The notes: a model not told the origin generated them from the letters alone. 64,000 nucleotides of DNA from Nocardioides yefusunii (GCF_004014875.1 NZ_CP034929.1:1240001-1304000); one strand, 5' to 3'. Counted from the first letter of the stretch, positions 1 to 7,992 are shown. Program-made: numbers and translations.

Positions 1-1
1 C

Positions 2-217
2 GCTTTCATTGATGACATCTTCAACCGCCTGGAGAAGACTCGGGGCCTGTGCCTCGGGTACACCCACGGAATCTCCACGGTGTCCGCAGGCGACATGACC
101 CCGGCGCGGCTGACCTACCTACTCGGCAAGATCGACGCTGCCGTGGCAGCCGGGTGGCTTGAGGTCACCACCTTTGAGCGGCTGCTCGCCTCGGCAGGCG
201 GCGTCCTCCGCGCCTGA
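2..217 (+). CDS. Hypothetical protein, 3' part only
   Basis: An open frame enters from the left edge and stops with TGA at 215-217, giving the last 71 residues of a protein that begins outside the window. The visible part is soluble and probably helical, ending in LLASAGGVLRA; I recognise no family. It lies inside the integrated element whose right end is at 1433-1472 and is on the same strand as the small gene at 268, 50 bp downstream, so it is probably accessory or phage-type cargo. The function cannot be given from this fragment. Confidence 0.55.
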   Translation, partial: AFIDDIFNRLEKTRGLCLGYTHGISTVSAGDMTPARLTYLLGKIDAAVAAGWLEVTTFERLLASAGGVLRA

Positions 218-267
218 CGCACTTGCCCGGTAAAGCGCACCACTACCCACTCACGAAAGGAGCCATC

Positions 268-471
268 ATGGCTCACCCCGCAACGACCGCACTCCTGGAC
301 TTCTTCGAGTTCGAGCACCTGCCGCCGCACCTCGCCAAGGTCTCGGAGAAGTTCCACGACCTGGCGCACGACGTCGCCGCCACGCTCGACGGCCCCGAGG
401 CCACGGTCGCTGTCCGCAAACTGCTGGAAGCCAAGGACTGCGCCGTCCGCGCCGCCGTCAGCGCCCGGTAA
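268..471 (+). CDS. Small actinophage-type protein, possible Acb2/Tad1-like hairpin domain
   Basis: A 67-residue protein. The ATG at 268 is chosen because AAAGGAG lies just upstream; an in-frame upstream start at 223 has no ribosome site. It has the layout of a small family common in actinobacteriophages and prophages: an aromatic N-terminal stretch (LLDFFEFEHLPPHL), a helix beginning VSEKFHDLAHDV, and a C-terminal helix with RKLLEAKDCAVRA. Two amphipathic helices joined by a short acidic turn would form a helical hairpin. From memory, such proteins resemble the Acb2/Tad1 hairpin group, which includes cyclic-nucleotide sponges that counter CBASS and Thoeris immunity; this is an inference. It lies next to the integrase in the mobile element. 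Confidence 0.7.
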   Translation: MAHPATTALLDFFEFEHLPPHLAKVSEKFHDLAHDVAATLDGPEATVAVRKLLEAKDCAVRAAVSAR

Positions 472-475
472 AGCG

Positions 476-1285
476 TCACCCCGCAGCGGCCACAGCTGCC
501 CGTCGAGCATCATCCGGAAGTAGCACGTACCTCTGGGTGGTCTCCGGGCGGCTGTGGCCGAGCACCTCGCCGACCGCGAGTAGGTCACGCGTGCCGGCAT
601 ACGCCCTGGTTGCCATGCGGTGCCGCAGGGTGTGGGCCGTCCAGTCGTCCGGGAGGGCCCTCGAGATCAGCCGCGTCACGTGCCCTGGGGAAAGGTGCGA
701 TCCTCGGCCGTTGGGGAAAGCCCATCCCTCGACCCGCCACAGTCGTGTGGCGAGCTCGGGGGACTCCACGGGCACGACGCGGGTCTTCCCGCCCTTCCCG
801 AGCACCACGAGGTCACCAGAGCGCCGCCCGCCCGTGTAGTGGGTGCGGTGGACCTGGGCAATCTCGGCGGCGCGTAGGCCGGCCCTGGCGCCGAGTAGCG
901 CCATGAGCCCGATCCGGTCGGGGCGACGTACCAGCATCTCGACCAGGTGCTCCGGGGTGGGGCGTGGCCGCGGGGGCGGCACCGCGACGGCGGCCAGCGT
1001 CGTCGCGGGGTCGCGGTCCACCCATCCTCGAGCGTGCGCCCAGCGGAAGAACCCGCGCATGACGCTGCGGGCAGACTTCCGGGTCTCGGGTGACCAGTCT
1101 CGACGCGACAGGAATGCGGAGAGGTCATCGACCGTGGTCGCCCACGGGTTCGCGGGGGTGGTGGGGGTGCGCTGCAACAGCGAGAGGTAGTGCATGTGCA
1201 GCCGCACGGTGCCTGGGGATCGTCCAGCGGCTGCGAGGTGGGTGGAGTACTTCTGGGTGGCTGTGTGCCAGTTCTGGGGGGTCAT
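476..1285 (-). CDS. Tyrosine recombinase / integrase
   Basis: A 269-residue phage-type integrase. It has an N-terminal SAM-like core-binding domain (about residues 5-95) and a catalytic domain with the tyrosine-recombinase residues in order: Arg138 in GLRAAEI, Lys in the beta hairpin near 164-167, His218 and Arg221 in HTLRH, His244 in LGHS and the nucleophile Tyr253 in QRYV. It should catalyse site-specific integration and excision. The gene is 150 bp from the tRNA-Asn attachment remnant at 1433-1472, the usual place for an element's integrase, and it reads away from that site. Its stop is only 4 bp from the convergent gene at 268-471. The start lacks a clear ribosome site; GACGAT 6 nt upstream could be a -10 box for a leaderless message. 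Confidence 0.93.
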   Translation of the reverse strand: MTPQNWHTATQKYSTHLAAAGRSPGTVRLHMHYLSLLQRTPTTPANPWATTVDDLSAFLSRRDWSPETRKSARSVMRGFFRWAHARGWVDRDPATTLAAVAVPPPRPRPTPEHLVEMLVRRPDRIGLMALLGARAGLRAAEIAQVHRTHYTGGRRSGDLVVLGKGGKTRVVPVESPELATRLWRVEGWAFPNGRGSHLSPGHVTRLISRALPDDWTAHTLRHRMATRAYAGTRDLLAVGEVLGHSRPETTQRYVLLPDDARRAAVAAAG

Positions 1286-1432
1286 GCGGGGATCGTCAGA
1301 AATCGACAGCCCCCGCGCTCTCGGTTTCTAGATCATGCCCGCCGCAGCCGGAACGTCAGGACTCGCCCTAGCGGCTGGGGCCCTTCGGGTGGCCCTAACG
1401 TCACCTCACCGTCGCTGGCCTCGTCATACAGG

Positions 1433-1472
1433 TAACCGGAGGGTTGTTGGTTCGAGTCCAACCGGGGGAGCT
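1433..1472 (+). repeat. Attachment-site repeat: 3' remnant of tRNA-Asn
   Basis: These 40 bp match the 3' half of the intact tRNA-Asn at 1693-1732 exactly, from the anticodon-loop end to just past the discriminator. No 5' half of a tRNA precedes them, so this is not a functional gene. An integrase gene ends the DNA to the left. This is the expected distal attachment copy left when an element integrates into the 3' end of a tRNA gene. The 1286-1657 interval otherwise holds only this repeat, its hairpin and the tRNA promoter region; I see no protein gene there. Confidence 0.85.
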
Positions 1473-1479
1473 TGTGAGG

Positions 1480-1508
1480 AAGGGCCCAGGTCGCTGACCT
1501 GGGCCCTT
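1480..1508 (+). terminator. Hairpin following the tRNA-Asn remnant
   Basis: A 13-bp perfect stem (AAGGGCCCAGGTC) closes a 3-base loop. The same hairpin, with one loop change, follows the intact tRNA-Asn at 1740-1768, so it is the original terminator of the tRNA copy now interrupted by the element. Confidence 0.75.
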
Positions 1509-1622
1509 CCGCATTTCCTGGCCCGACGGCGTCCGGCACTCGTCGGGGCGGCCACTCTCCCCGTTCGGGTGTCCTGGTGGAGGTGAGGGGTGGGGAAGTT
1601 ACGTCCTGGGACGACTTCTTGC

Positions 1623-1628
1623 TACGAT
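1623..1628 (+). promoter_or_regulatory. Possible -10 box of tRNA-Asn
   Basis: TACGAT lies about 30 bp before the tRNA. A -35-like TTACGT stands 18 bp upstream but fits poorly. Only the -10 resemblance and its position support this. Confidence 0.3.
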
Positions 1629-1657
1629 TCTTCCCGTTGCCGCGCTGGTGGCAGCGA

Positions 1658-1730
1658 TCCCCTGTAGCTCAACTGGCAGAGCATTCGGCTGTTAACCGGA
1701 GGGTTGTTGGTTCGAGTCCAACCGGGGGAG
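1658..1730 (+). tRNA. tRNA-Asn (GTT)
   Basis: A 73-nt cloverleaf with acceptor TCCCCTG pairing to CGGGGGA (one G-U), D-arm, anticodon loop CTGTTAA with anticodon GTT, T-arm GTTGG/CCAAC around TTCGAGT, and discriminator G. CCA is not encoded. The 3' part is duplicated at 1433-1472, marking this gene family as the integration target. Confidence 0.97.
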
Positions 1731-1739
1731 CTGGTGAAG

Positions 1740-1768
1740 AAGGGCCCAGGTCACTGACCTGGGCCCTT
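1740..1768 (+). terminator. tRNA-Asn terminator, probably bidirectional
   Basis: A 13-bp perfect stem with a 3-nt loop (ACT) and a short T run follows tRNA-Asn. The minus-strand gene ending at 1788 converges on it, so it may stop transcription from both sides. Confidence 0.75.
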
Positions 1769-1787
1769 TCACGTTCTCGGACTGCGC

Positions 1788-2915
1788 TCACGCAGGATCG
1801 GTGATCTGCGGGACCCGTCGAGTGAGGCGCAGGGTGGTGTTCTTGGTACGTCCCGCCTTCACCCGGAACGACGGACGCAGCGAGGCGCCGGCGTGGGTGG
1901 GGGTTGCCTGCACCACGAACGTGTAGCGCCCAGGGGAGAGCCCGCGCAGGGAGAGGTCGCCCCCGCGTACCTTCACCACCCACCACTGGCCGGTGCTGCG
2001 GTTGACCGCCGTCACCCAGGTGGTGTGCCGCGCCAGCGCTGATCCCTCCAGCACGTAGCCGTTGACCCCGCCGGCGCGGGTGCGGAGGCGGATCGTGACG
2101 TGTCCGGCGTGGGCTGCTGTGGTGACCGAGACCTTGACGGTGCGCCCGACCCACTTCTTGCCCGCGTCGTACCCCCAGAGTCGGTAGGTCCCGCGCGGCA
2201 GACCGCCGAGCGCGAACTGACCGGATCGGTCCGCGGTGACGGTGTAACTGCGTCCCACGGCGTCCGTGGCCCGCACCATGGCACGCGACGCCTTCTTGTT
2301 CGCGGTGCCGCGGGTGACGGCGCCGGTGATGAATCCTCCGCGGCGCAGCGTGATCGTGCGGACCGAGTCCTGGCCGGCGACCACCCGCACCCGGGCGTCA
2401 GAGGGCGCACGGCGATCGGTGCGCCACGCGGGCCGGGAGTCGCTGACCTGGACGATGTAGCGTCCCGGGGAGAGGCCGGTGAGGGTGAACCGTCCGGTGG
2501 AGCGAGCCTTCACCTCCCGGATCCAGTTCCAGTCCGTGTCGAAGACGGCGACATGGGCGCGGGGGATTCCGGCGCCGGTCGCGTCGACGGCGCGTCCCAC
2601 GACGCGTCCCGTGGTGATGGCCGCAGCAGTGGCCGCAGCAGGGGGCGGAGCGGTGGCGGCAGCAGCGGCCGCCGAGGTGGCCTGGACACCGGCGGCGGTC
2701 ACGGCGGCGGTCACGGGGGCGGCCGTAGCGGTGGCGGCCCACGGAGCGGCCCACGGAGCGGCCACGCATGCCATCACGAGCGCAGCGACGGCGGCCACGA
2801 GCGCGTGACGTCGGGCGTCACGGGGCTGGGCAGTGGTCTCCTGCGTCGCTCCGGAGGGATGCGGGGGATTCGTGCGCGCGGGCGATGGGTGCATGTGGGG
2901 GCGTGGTTCCGTCAT
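1788..2915 (-). CDS. Secreted protein with carboxypeptidase-regulatory-like repeats
   Basis: A 375-residue protein. The ATG at 2915 is preferred over 2963 because GGAGAAGGA lies 8-12 nt upstream. A Pro-rich N terminus leads to a hydrophobic segment near residues 37-60 (signal peptide or anchor), then an Ala/Thr-rich linker. Three to four beta-sandwich repeats of carboxypeptidase-regulatory or Cna-B type follow, marked by GxVxGRAVDATGAGIPRAHV, and by FTLTGLSPGRYIV, FALGGLPRGTYRL and LSLRGLSPGRYTF. Such modules are structural and occur in cell-surface proteins; no catalytic domain is seen. It is divergent from the GH6 lipoprotein gene at 2977. It converges with tRNA-Asn. The substrate or partner is unknown. 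Confidence 0.8.
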   Translation of the reverse strand: MTEPRPHMHPSPARTNPPHPSGATQETTAQPRDARRHALVAAVAALVMACVAAPWAAPWAATATAAPVTAAVTAAGVQATSAAAAAATAPPPAAATAAAITTGRVVGRAVDATGAGIPRAHVAVFDTDWNWIREVKARSTGRFTLTGLSPGRYIVQVSDSRPAWRTDRRAPSDARVRVVAGQDSVRTITLRRGGFITGAVTRGTANKKASRAMVRATDAVGRSYTVTADRSGQFALGGLPRGTYRLWGYDAGKKWVGRTVKVSVTTAAHAGHVTIRLRTRAGGVNGYVLEGSALARHTTWVTAVNRSTGQWWVVKVRGGDLSLRGLSPGRYTFVVQATPTHAGASLRPSFRVKAGRTKNTTLRLTRRVPQITDPA

Positions 2916-2964
2916 CGTCTCGTCCTTCTCCTCCGGTAGACCGGTGGACAGGTGGGAATTCAAC

Positions 2965-2970
2965 TAGAAT
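2965..2970 (+). promoter_or_regulatory. -10 box for a leaderless GH6 mRNA
   Basis: TAGAAT ends 6 nt before the ATG at 2977, so transcription should begin at or next to the start codon. There is no ribosome site. This spacing recurs across the window. Confidence 0.55.
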
Positions 2971-2976
2971 CTGGGG

Positions 2977-4053
2977 ATGAAGTGGCTGGCCAGGAGTGCA
3001 GGGGCGGTGCTGCTCAGCGCCTCGCTCGGTGTGTTCCAGGGCTGCAGCTCGGAGACCCGGCCCACGGTCCCGGCCCAGGTGGGTCAGGAGGACCCTCGTG
3101 CCTCGATGGGCAACCCCGTCTGGGGCGCGCGTTCGTGGAGCACGCCGCTGGACCGCGTCACTCCGACGGCGGTCCCGGTGGTGCGCGGCAATCCGTTCGC
3201 CGATGCGGCGCCGTTCCTGGACGAGTACACCTCGGTGGCTGACGCCGCGCACGCCGTGACGGGGCCCCGGGCGGACGTGCAACTGCTCGAGCGCCTCGCC
3301 GAGGTGCCGACCGCCAGTTGGCTGCTTCCGGAGGCCTACCCGGTCGGCGCAGTGGGCGCCCACGTCGAGAGTCTCGTGTTCAGCGCCCAGAAGCAGGGCA
3401 CCATCGCGGTCTTCGTGGTCTACGGCGTCCCGGGGCGCGACTGCATCGACTCCCACTCCTCCGGCGGAACGACGGCTGCCGACTACCCGACCTGGATCCG
3501 CGAGATCTCGGATGCGGCCGGACACGGTTCGGTGGTCATCCTCGAACCCGATGCCTTGGCCTCCCTGGGGTCCTGCAGCGGCGACGAAGAACGGGTCACG
3601 CTGCTGCGTGACGCCGTCGAGGTGCTGTCGCAGGGGCCGGTGACCTACGTCGATGCCGGCCACTCGCGCTGGCAGTCGTCGGCCACGATGATCTCGCGGC
3701 TGCGTCAGGTCGGTGTGGAGAAGGTGCGCGGCTTCGCCCTCAACGTGGCCAACTACGGTGCCGAGAGCGCGGAACGTGCCTACGGATCCGCGGTGTCGCA
3801 GGCCTTGGGCGGGAGCCACTTCGTCGTCGACACCGGCCGCGCGGGGGGTGCCGGACCTGGTCGGGGATGGTGCAACCCCGCAGGTCAGGCCGTCGGGGCC
3901 CTGCCCGGCAGGGTGGACGACGGGAGCGCGATGGATGCACGCCTCTGGGTCAAGCCTCCCGGCGAGAGCGATGGGGAGTGCGGCGGCGGCCCGGCCGCCG
4001 GGCAGTTCTGGGCCGAGCGTGCACTGGAGCTGGTCCGCGCCGCGGGCTGGTGA
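2977..4053 (+). CDS. Glycoside hydrolase family 6 lipoprotein (cellulase-type)
   Basis: A 358-residue lipoprotein. A signal sequence ends in a lipobox-like VFQGC (Cys near residue 23), so the enzyme should be anchored outside the membrane. GH6 features appear in order: NPFADAAPFLDEY, the loop VYGVPGRDC, VVILEPDALA with the proposed acid Asp, VDAGHSRW, the FALNVANY segment, FVVDTGRAG, WCNPAG, and LWVKPPGESDGEC near the C terminus. GH6 enzymes are inverting cellobiohydrolases or endoglucanases acting on beta-1,4-glucan. There is no cellulose-binding module. A GT2 synthase lies at 6520-7992, so it could edit a polysaccharide made there, as GH6 CslZ does in Streptomyces; that link is inference. 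Confidence 0.9.
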   Translation: MKWLARSAGAVLLSASLGVFQGCSSETRPTVPAQVGQEDPRASMGNPVWGARSWSTPLDRVTPTAVPVVRGNPFADAAPFLDEYTSVADAAHAVTGPRADVQLLERLAEVPTASWLLPEAYPVGAVGAHVESLVFSAQKQGTIAVFVVYGVPGRDCIDSHSSGGTTAADYPTWIREISDAAGHGSVVILEPDALASLGSCSGDEERVTLLRDAVEVLSQGPVTYVDAGHSRWQSSATMISRLRQVGVEKVRGFALNVANYGAESAERAYGSAVSQALGGSHFVVDTGRAGGAGPGRGWCNPAGQAVGALPGRVDDGSAMDARLWVKPPGESDGECGGGPAAGQFWAERALELVRAAGW

Positions 4054-4106
4054 GCCCCGCAGGTGGGGCCGGAGGGGCGCTGCCGCTCTCCTGAGCGGCC
4101 TGGTGG

Positions 4107-5198
4107 TCACGCCGGGGTCATCCTGAAACCGACCGTACCGACGGCTTCGATCCAACGGGGTGCAGGACCGGTGTCGCCGAGGCGGCGACGCAGGGTATCC
4201 ATCACGTCGATGACGGTGCGCTTGTCGTGATCGTTGACGAAGTACGTGGTCACGTAGGACTCACCGCGCAGCGCCAGCACCAGGTTGGCGGTCGAACGCA
4301 CCCGGGTGCCGGTCTCCATCAGGGAAGCCAGCAGGTTGACCTCGTCCCCGGGCAGTGACACTTCCTGGTCCCCGACGACCGCGCGGCCGGTGGAGAGGTC
4401 GAGCAGGAGCTCGCCGTGGCGAAGGGCTGTGGCGGTGTTGACGCGCGACGCGACTGGCGAGCTGGCCGGCGAGTTGGCATGGACGCTGGCTTCGTCGGCC
4501 AGGGGTGCAGGCACCGGCACATTCGCGGACGGAGTGGTCAGGGGCGAGGTCAGCCGGAACGGCACGGTGGCGGAGGCGGGATCGAACGGAGCGGGGACCG
4601 GGACGGTGAGGGCCGTGGTGTCGGCGACCAGCGCGACGGCGTTCGCCCCGGCCACCAGGTTGTCGGCGACGACATCGGGGCGTGCGGATCGGGCCGGCTC
4701 TGCCAGGGTCTCCACGCGGCGGAGCAAGGCGGGACCGGGACGGTTGGTCGCAGGGTTCGGAGCCCGCCACACGACGTCCTCGGGAGCAGCGGTCTCGGCG
4801 GCCGGGTGCGAGCGGCCTGCTGCGCGACGCAGGAGGGCTTCCACGCGGGCGCGCAGCTCCCGGGGGCGGAACGGTTTGAAGACGTAGTCGTCGGCGCCGG
4901 TCCCCAGCCCTTGGATGACGTCGATCTCGTCGGAGTGCGCGCTGATCATCACCACGGGGGAGTCGGAGAACTCCCGGATCCGGGCCAGTGCGGCGAATCC
5001 GTCCATCCCGCCCATGGTGACGTCGAGGAAGACGATGACGGGGGTGAACTCGCGGACTGCTTCGATCCCGTCCGCGGCGTTCGAGGTCATCACCGGCTCC
5101 AGCCCGATCTGCTCCAGGACTGGGCGGTACAACGCCCGGATGGACGGATCGTCGTCGATCACCACGGCACAGGCCGAGGTGGCGGTCGTTCCAGACAT
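4107..5198 (-). CDS. Response regulator with long linker and winged-helix output domain
   Basis: A 363-residue protein. The N-terminal receiver (residues 10-130) has the acidic pocket Asp15-17, phosphoacceptor Asp59 in FLDVT, a Ser in the switch position (MISAHSD) and Lys in VFKPF. About 130 residues of low-complexity Ala/Pro/Val/Thr-rich linker follow, far longer than in PhoB/OmpR proteins. The C-terminal ~100 residues look like a transcriptional-regulatory winged helix (LLDLSTGRAVVGDQEVSL, then a recognition-helix region and VGTVGFRM). It is the last gene of the minus-strand run beginning with the GT2 gene, 21 bp after a lipoprotein gene. The likely input kinase is the one at 8066-9022. Confidence 0.88.
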   Translation of the reverse strand: MSGTTATSACAVVIDDDPSIRALYRPVLEQIGLEPVMTSNAADGIEAVREFTPVIVFLDVTMGGMDGFAALARIREFSDSPVVMISAHSDEIDVIQGLGTGADDYVFKPFRPRELRARVEALLRRAAGRSHPAAETAAPEDVVWRAPNPATNRPGPALLRRVETLAEPARSARPDVVADNLVAGANAVALVADTTALTVPVPAPFDPASATVPFRLTSPLTTPSANVPVPAPLADEASVHANSPASSPVASRVNTATALRHGELLLDLSTGRAVVGDQEVSLPGDEVNLLASLMETGTRVRSTANLVLALRGESYVTTYFVNDHDKRTVIDVMDTLRRRLGDTGPAPRWIEAVGTVGFRMTPA

Positions 5199-5219
5199 GG
5201 GTGACTCCGGGGTGTCAGG

Positions 5220-5717
5220 TCAGCGGGCGAAGGGATGGCGCTTGCAGGACGTGAGCAACTGCGCGAACTGGGTGTCGAGGTTGATGTCGCCCAGGGCCGC
5301 CATGATCGGGTGGCCGGGGACGGCGTACATCTGGTTGAGATGGGTGACGACCTCGCAGGAGCCGATACGGACCCCGGCCACGGGAGCACCGTCGGCGTCA
5401 CGGCACCATTCGTAGTCCTTGGCCAGCAGCGCCCCGGGCGACCACACCACCGTGCAGGCGGGAGCATCCGAGGTCACGTACTGGAGCGGGCTGGGTGCGG
5501 TCACCGGAGTCGGCTCCGACGCAGCGCCCGTTCCGGTGTCACCGGCGGTGGTGCCAGTGGTCGGCGAGTCCGGGGCGTCCGTGGCGTCGGTGGTGGTGGC
5601 GCGCTCGGTGGCGGTCGCGCCCGGGCTCTCACCGAACGGGAGTGTGCAGCCGCTGAGCAGCAACGTCGCGCTCACGGTCGCGGCCGCGAACGCTGCGCGG
5701 CGGCTCAGGATCGTCAT
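5220..5717 (-). CDS. Lipoprotein of unknown function
   Basis: A 165-residue predicted lipoprotein. The signal peptide ends in LLLSGC (Cys near residue 23). A Thr/Ala/Asp-rich flexible stretch follows to about residue 75, then a small domain with four cysteines (PACTVVW, YEWCRDADG, GSCEVV, LTSCKRH) that could form two disulfides outside the cell. I recognise no family. Its start is 11 bp after the stop of the upstream lipoprotein gene, so both are probably on one message with the GT2 gene and the response regulator. A role in export or assembly of a surface polymer is only an inference from context. Confidence 0.82.
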   Translation of the reverse strand: MTILSRRAAFAAATVSATLLLSGCTLPFGESPGATATERATTTDATDAPDSPTTGTTAGDTGTGAASEPTPVTAPSPLQYVTSDAPACTVVWSPGALLAKDYEWCRDADGAPVAGVRIGSCEVVTHLNQMYAVPGHPIMAALGDINLDTQFAQLLTSCKRHPFAR

Positions 5718-5728
5718 GGTCGAGGTCC

Positions 5729-6520
5729 TCACGAGGCGTTGAAGGGGACGGGCTGCGGGACGGTCGGAGTCCCGGAGGCGAAGATCGCGACCGGGATCTG
5801 CAGCGTGATCTCGTGGCTCCGGTAGTTCTTGGAGTTGCGACGTTCCTGGACGTGCGCGGTGGCACGGAAGGTCAGGGTGACGCCCTCGGTGTCGTCGGCG
5901 AGGTCCTTGATCACCTGGTTGCGCAGTTCGAAGGCGCCCTTGGGTGAGGTGATGAGCATTCCCTTGCGGCCCAGGGTGCGCGCCTCGGGGTCGAAGGTCA
6001 CGTCGGGGGCCCACGCGTCGAGCGTGTACGGCGTCTCGACGCGTCCGGATGCCGTGGTGCTCGTGGAGGTGACCTGCACCTTCTCCAGCCAGACCAGACG
6101 CTTGCGGGCGAACGCTGAACGCATCGGCGTGGCGGTGTCGTACCCCTGGAAGGTGAACGAGAAGTACTTGTCGCCCTTGGGGTACCACTCGCCCATGCGG
6201 GGTGTGGCCTTGGAGGCCCAGATGTTGAAGACGAAGTCGATGCCGTCGACCTTGGTGTGGGACTGGTAGGTCCCGTCCCGGGAGAACTCGGAGTTGAACG
6301 GCATCTCGGCCGCAGTCGCCGCCCCGAGGACGGTGGACTCGTCGGGAGCTGCCTCCTGCGCCGTGGACGAGCACCCGGCCAGCGCAGCGCTGAGGCAGAG
6401 GAGCGGGACGGCCAGGCGGGTCAGTCGACGCCGAGCAGGGACGGGAGCGGTCACGGGTACCTCGATGTGTGCGCCACGACGGGCGGCGCGCGAAGGGTGG
6501 AGGGATCGGGCGGTGGACAT
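5729..6520 (-). CDS. Lipoprotein of unknown function, coupled to GT2
   Basis: A 263-residue predicted lipoprotein. The ATG at 6520 overlaps the GT2 stop codon (ATGA), which supports this start and translational coupling; an earlier ATG at 6553 is less likely. After a basic N terminus and hydrophobic segment comes the lipobox LAGC. The mature domain is rich in beta-strand and aromatic motifs (DFVFNIWASK, YFSFTFQGYD, LDAWAPDV, ITLQIPVAIF), suggesting an extracytoplasmic beta-sandwich. No family is recognised. Tight linkage to a glycosyltransferase suggests a part in polymer export, anchoring or modification. Confidence 0.82.
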   Translation of the reverse strand: MSTARSLHPSRAARRGAHIEVPVTAPVPARRRLTRLAVPLLCLSAALAGCSSTAQEAAPDESTVLGAATAAEMPFNSEFSRDGTYQSHTKVDGIDFVFNIWASKATPRMGEWYPKGDKYFSFTFQGYDTATPMRSAFARKRLVWLEKVQVTSTSTTASGRVETPYTLDAWAPDVTFDPEARTLGRKGMLITSPKGAFELRNQVIKDLADDTEGVTLTFRATAHVQERRNSKNYRSHEITLQIPVAIFASGTPTVPQPVPFNAS

Positions 6521-7992
6521 CAGACCGTGAACCCCCGGTAGCGGCGCAGGCACTTGATCAGCAGCCAGCCGCTCTGGAGGATCGTGGTGATGGCGAGGAT
6601 GTTCCAGCCGACGTAGAGCACGTTGCTACGCCATCCGGTGGAGAGCTGGAGGAAGACGGTGACGCACGTGCCGATCGCGAGCAGCATGCCGACGTGGGGC
6701 ACCCAGTGCACCGACAGGCCGCGACCGCCGCCGCTCTCCGCCTTCGCCTGGAGCGCCCAGTTGTCGGTCTCGGAGCCGGAGAAGAACTTCGTCCAGGCGC
6801 GGACGAAGTGCCCGATCCGTGCCCAGATGTAGAGCTCGGAGGGCAGCCACAGCAACGCGAACAGATAGTCGCGGGCGCTGGCGTCGTGCATGGAGTGGGC
6901 CACACGCAGGTTCAGCCAGGTCGCGATGATCGGGGGGACGAACCAGATCGGGTTGAAGACGAGGGCGCCGAAGATCACCGAGCACAGCAGCAGTGTCACG
7001 AACCAGAACCGGGTCAGGGCGTTGAGCAGCATCGAGAAGTTCTCGAACCAGCGCAGGCGCAGGTTGGGGTGGAACGGCTGACCCTGGGTGTCGCCGCGCT
7101 GACCTGGCCACATCAGGTCGACTGCTCCGACGTTCCACTTCACCTGCTGGGCGTCGAGGGAACGCAGGGTCGTCATGCCGCCGACGTCGGCCCGGGCCGA
7201 GGCGCTGATCTTGGTCAGGTAACCGGTGCTGCGGATCTGCAGGGAGAGGAGCGAGTCCTCGATCTCGCTGTCGCGCACCCACGGGGTGAGTTGGTGGAAC
7301 TCGGTGATGACGCGCTGCAGTGCCTCGATCCGGAAGATCGAGTACTGGCCGCCGAGCACCGCCATCTGGCGGCCACGGAGCAGGTTCTGCATGTTGAAGG
7401 AGGCGAACTGCTGGCGCTGGCCGGCGACGAGGAACTTCGCCAACGGGCCGGGCAGGTCGCTGTCGTCGATGCTGTAGATCGCCGAGATCCCGCCGATGCG
7501 GCCGTCGGAGGCGATCTCGCCCAGCAGGTGCTCGACGGCGCGGGGATCAGCGGTGGTGTCACCGTCCACGCCGAGGAAGTAGTCCATCCCCTCGACGAGC
7601 GCGAACCCGTAGTTGAGGGCGCCGACCTTCTTGTCCGGGTTCTCCCCGATGTCGTGGACGTAGACCTCGGTGGTCTCGTCGCGCCCCTCGACCACGCGGT
7701 GGTGGAGTCCTGCGTAGCGGGCTGCGATCTCGACGGAGTCGTCGGTGGTGTTGTTGACGACCACGTGGATGACGTCGGGGAGCCGGGTCTGGGCCAGCAG
7801 CGACTCGAGGACTGCTGCCAAGGTCTCGGACTCGTTGTAGGCCGGAATGACGCACCCGACCGTGGCCTGGTACAGCGACGCAGGGGCGGGCGCGGCACGC
7901 GGGGTGGTGTGCAGGACGTGACTGTCGACGTCCTGCACCGGTGGGTCGGTGGGGCGCCGAGCGATGCCCGTCGATGTCGGTGAGTGGTCCAC
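6520..7992 (-). CDS. Family 2 membrane glycosyltransferase (polysaccharide synthase type)
   Basis: A 490-residue processive-type GT2. The catalytic domain starts near residue 45 (CVIPAYNESETL), carries the nucleotide-sugar site VDGDTTADP, the acceptor/catalytic region WVRDSEIEDSLL, and QQVKW in the place of QxxRW (Lys for Arg). Four or so membrane segments follow (LLNALTRFWFVTLLLC, ALVFNPIWFVPPI, VGMLLAIGTCVTVF, NILAITTILQ). Related enzymes make hyaluronan, poly-N-acetylglucosamine or cellulose-like chains; the product here is unknown. The GTG start at 7992 has GGGAG upstream. It heads an operon with two lipoproteins and a response regulator and lies 74 bp after the kinase gene. Confidence 0.9.
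   Translation of the reverse strand: MDHSPTSTGIARRPTDPPVQDVDSHVLHTTPRAAPAPASLYQATVGCVIPAYNESETLAAVLESLLAQTRLPDVIHVVVNNTTDDSVEIAARYAGLHHRVVEGRDETTEVYVHDIGENPDKKVGALNYGFALVEGMDYFLGVDGDTTADPRAVEHLLGEIASDGRIGGISAIYSIDDSDLPGPLAKFLVAGQRQQFASFNMQNLLRGRQMAVLGGQYSIFRIEALQRVITEFHQLTPWVRDSEIEDSLLSLQIRSTGYLTKISASARADVGGMTTLRSLDAQQVKWNVGAVDLMWPGQRGDTQGQPFHPNLRLRWFENFSMLLNALTRFWFVTLLLCSVIFGALVFNPIWFVPPIIATWLNLRVAHSMHDASARDYLFALLWLPSELYIWARIGHFVRAWTKFFSGSETDNWALQAKAESGGGRGLSVHWVPHVGMLLAIGTCVTVFLQLSTGWRSNVLYVGWNILAITTILQSGWLLIKCLRRYRGFTV

Noticed and set aside
1433..1472. A second functional tRNA-Asn
   Set aside because: Only the 3' half matches; acceptor 5' strand, D-arm and anticodon are absent.
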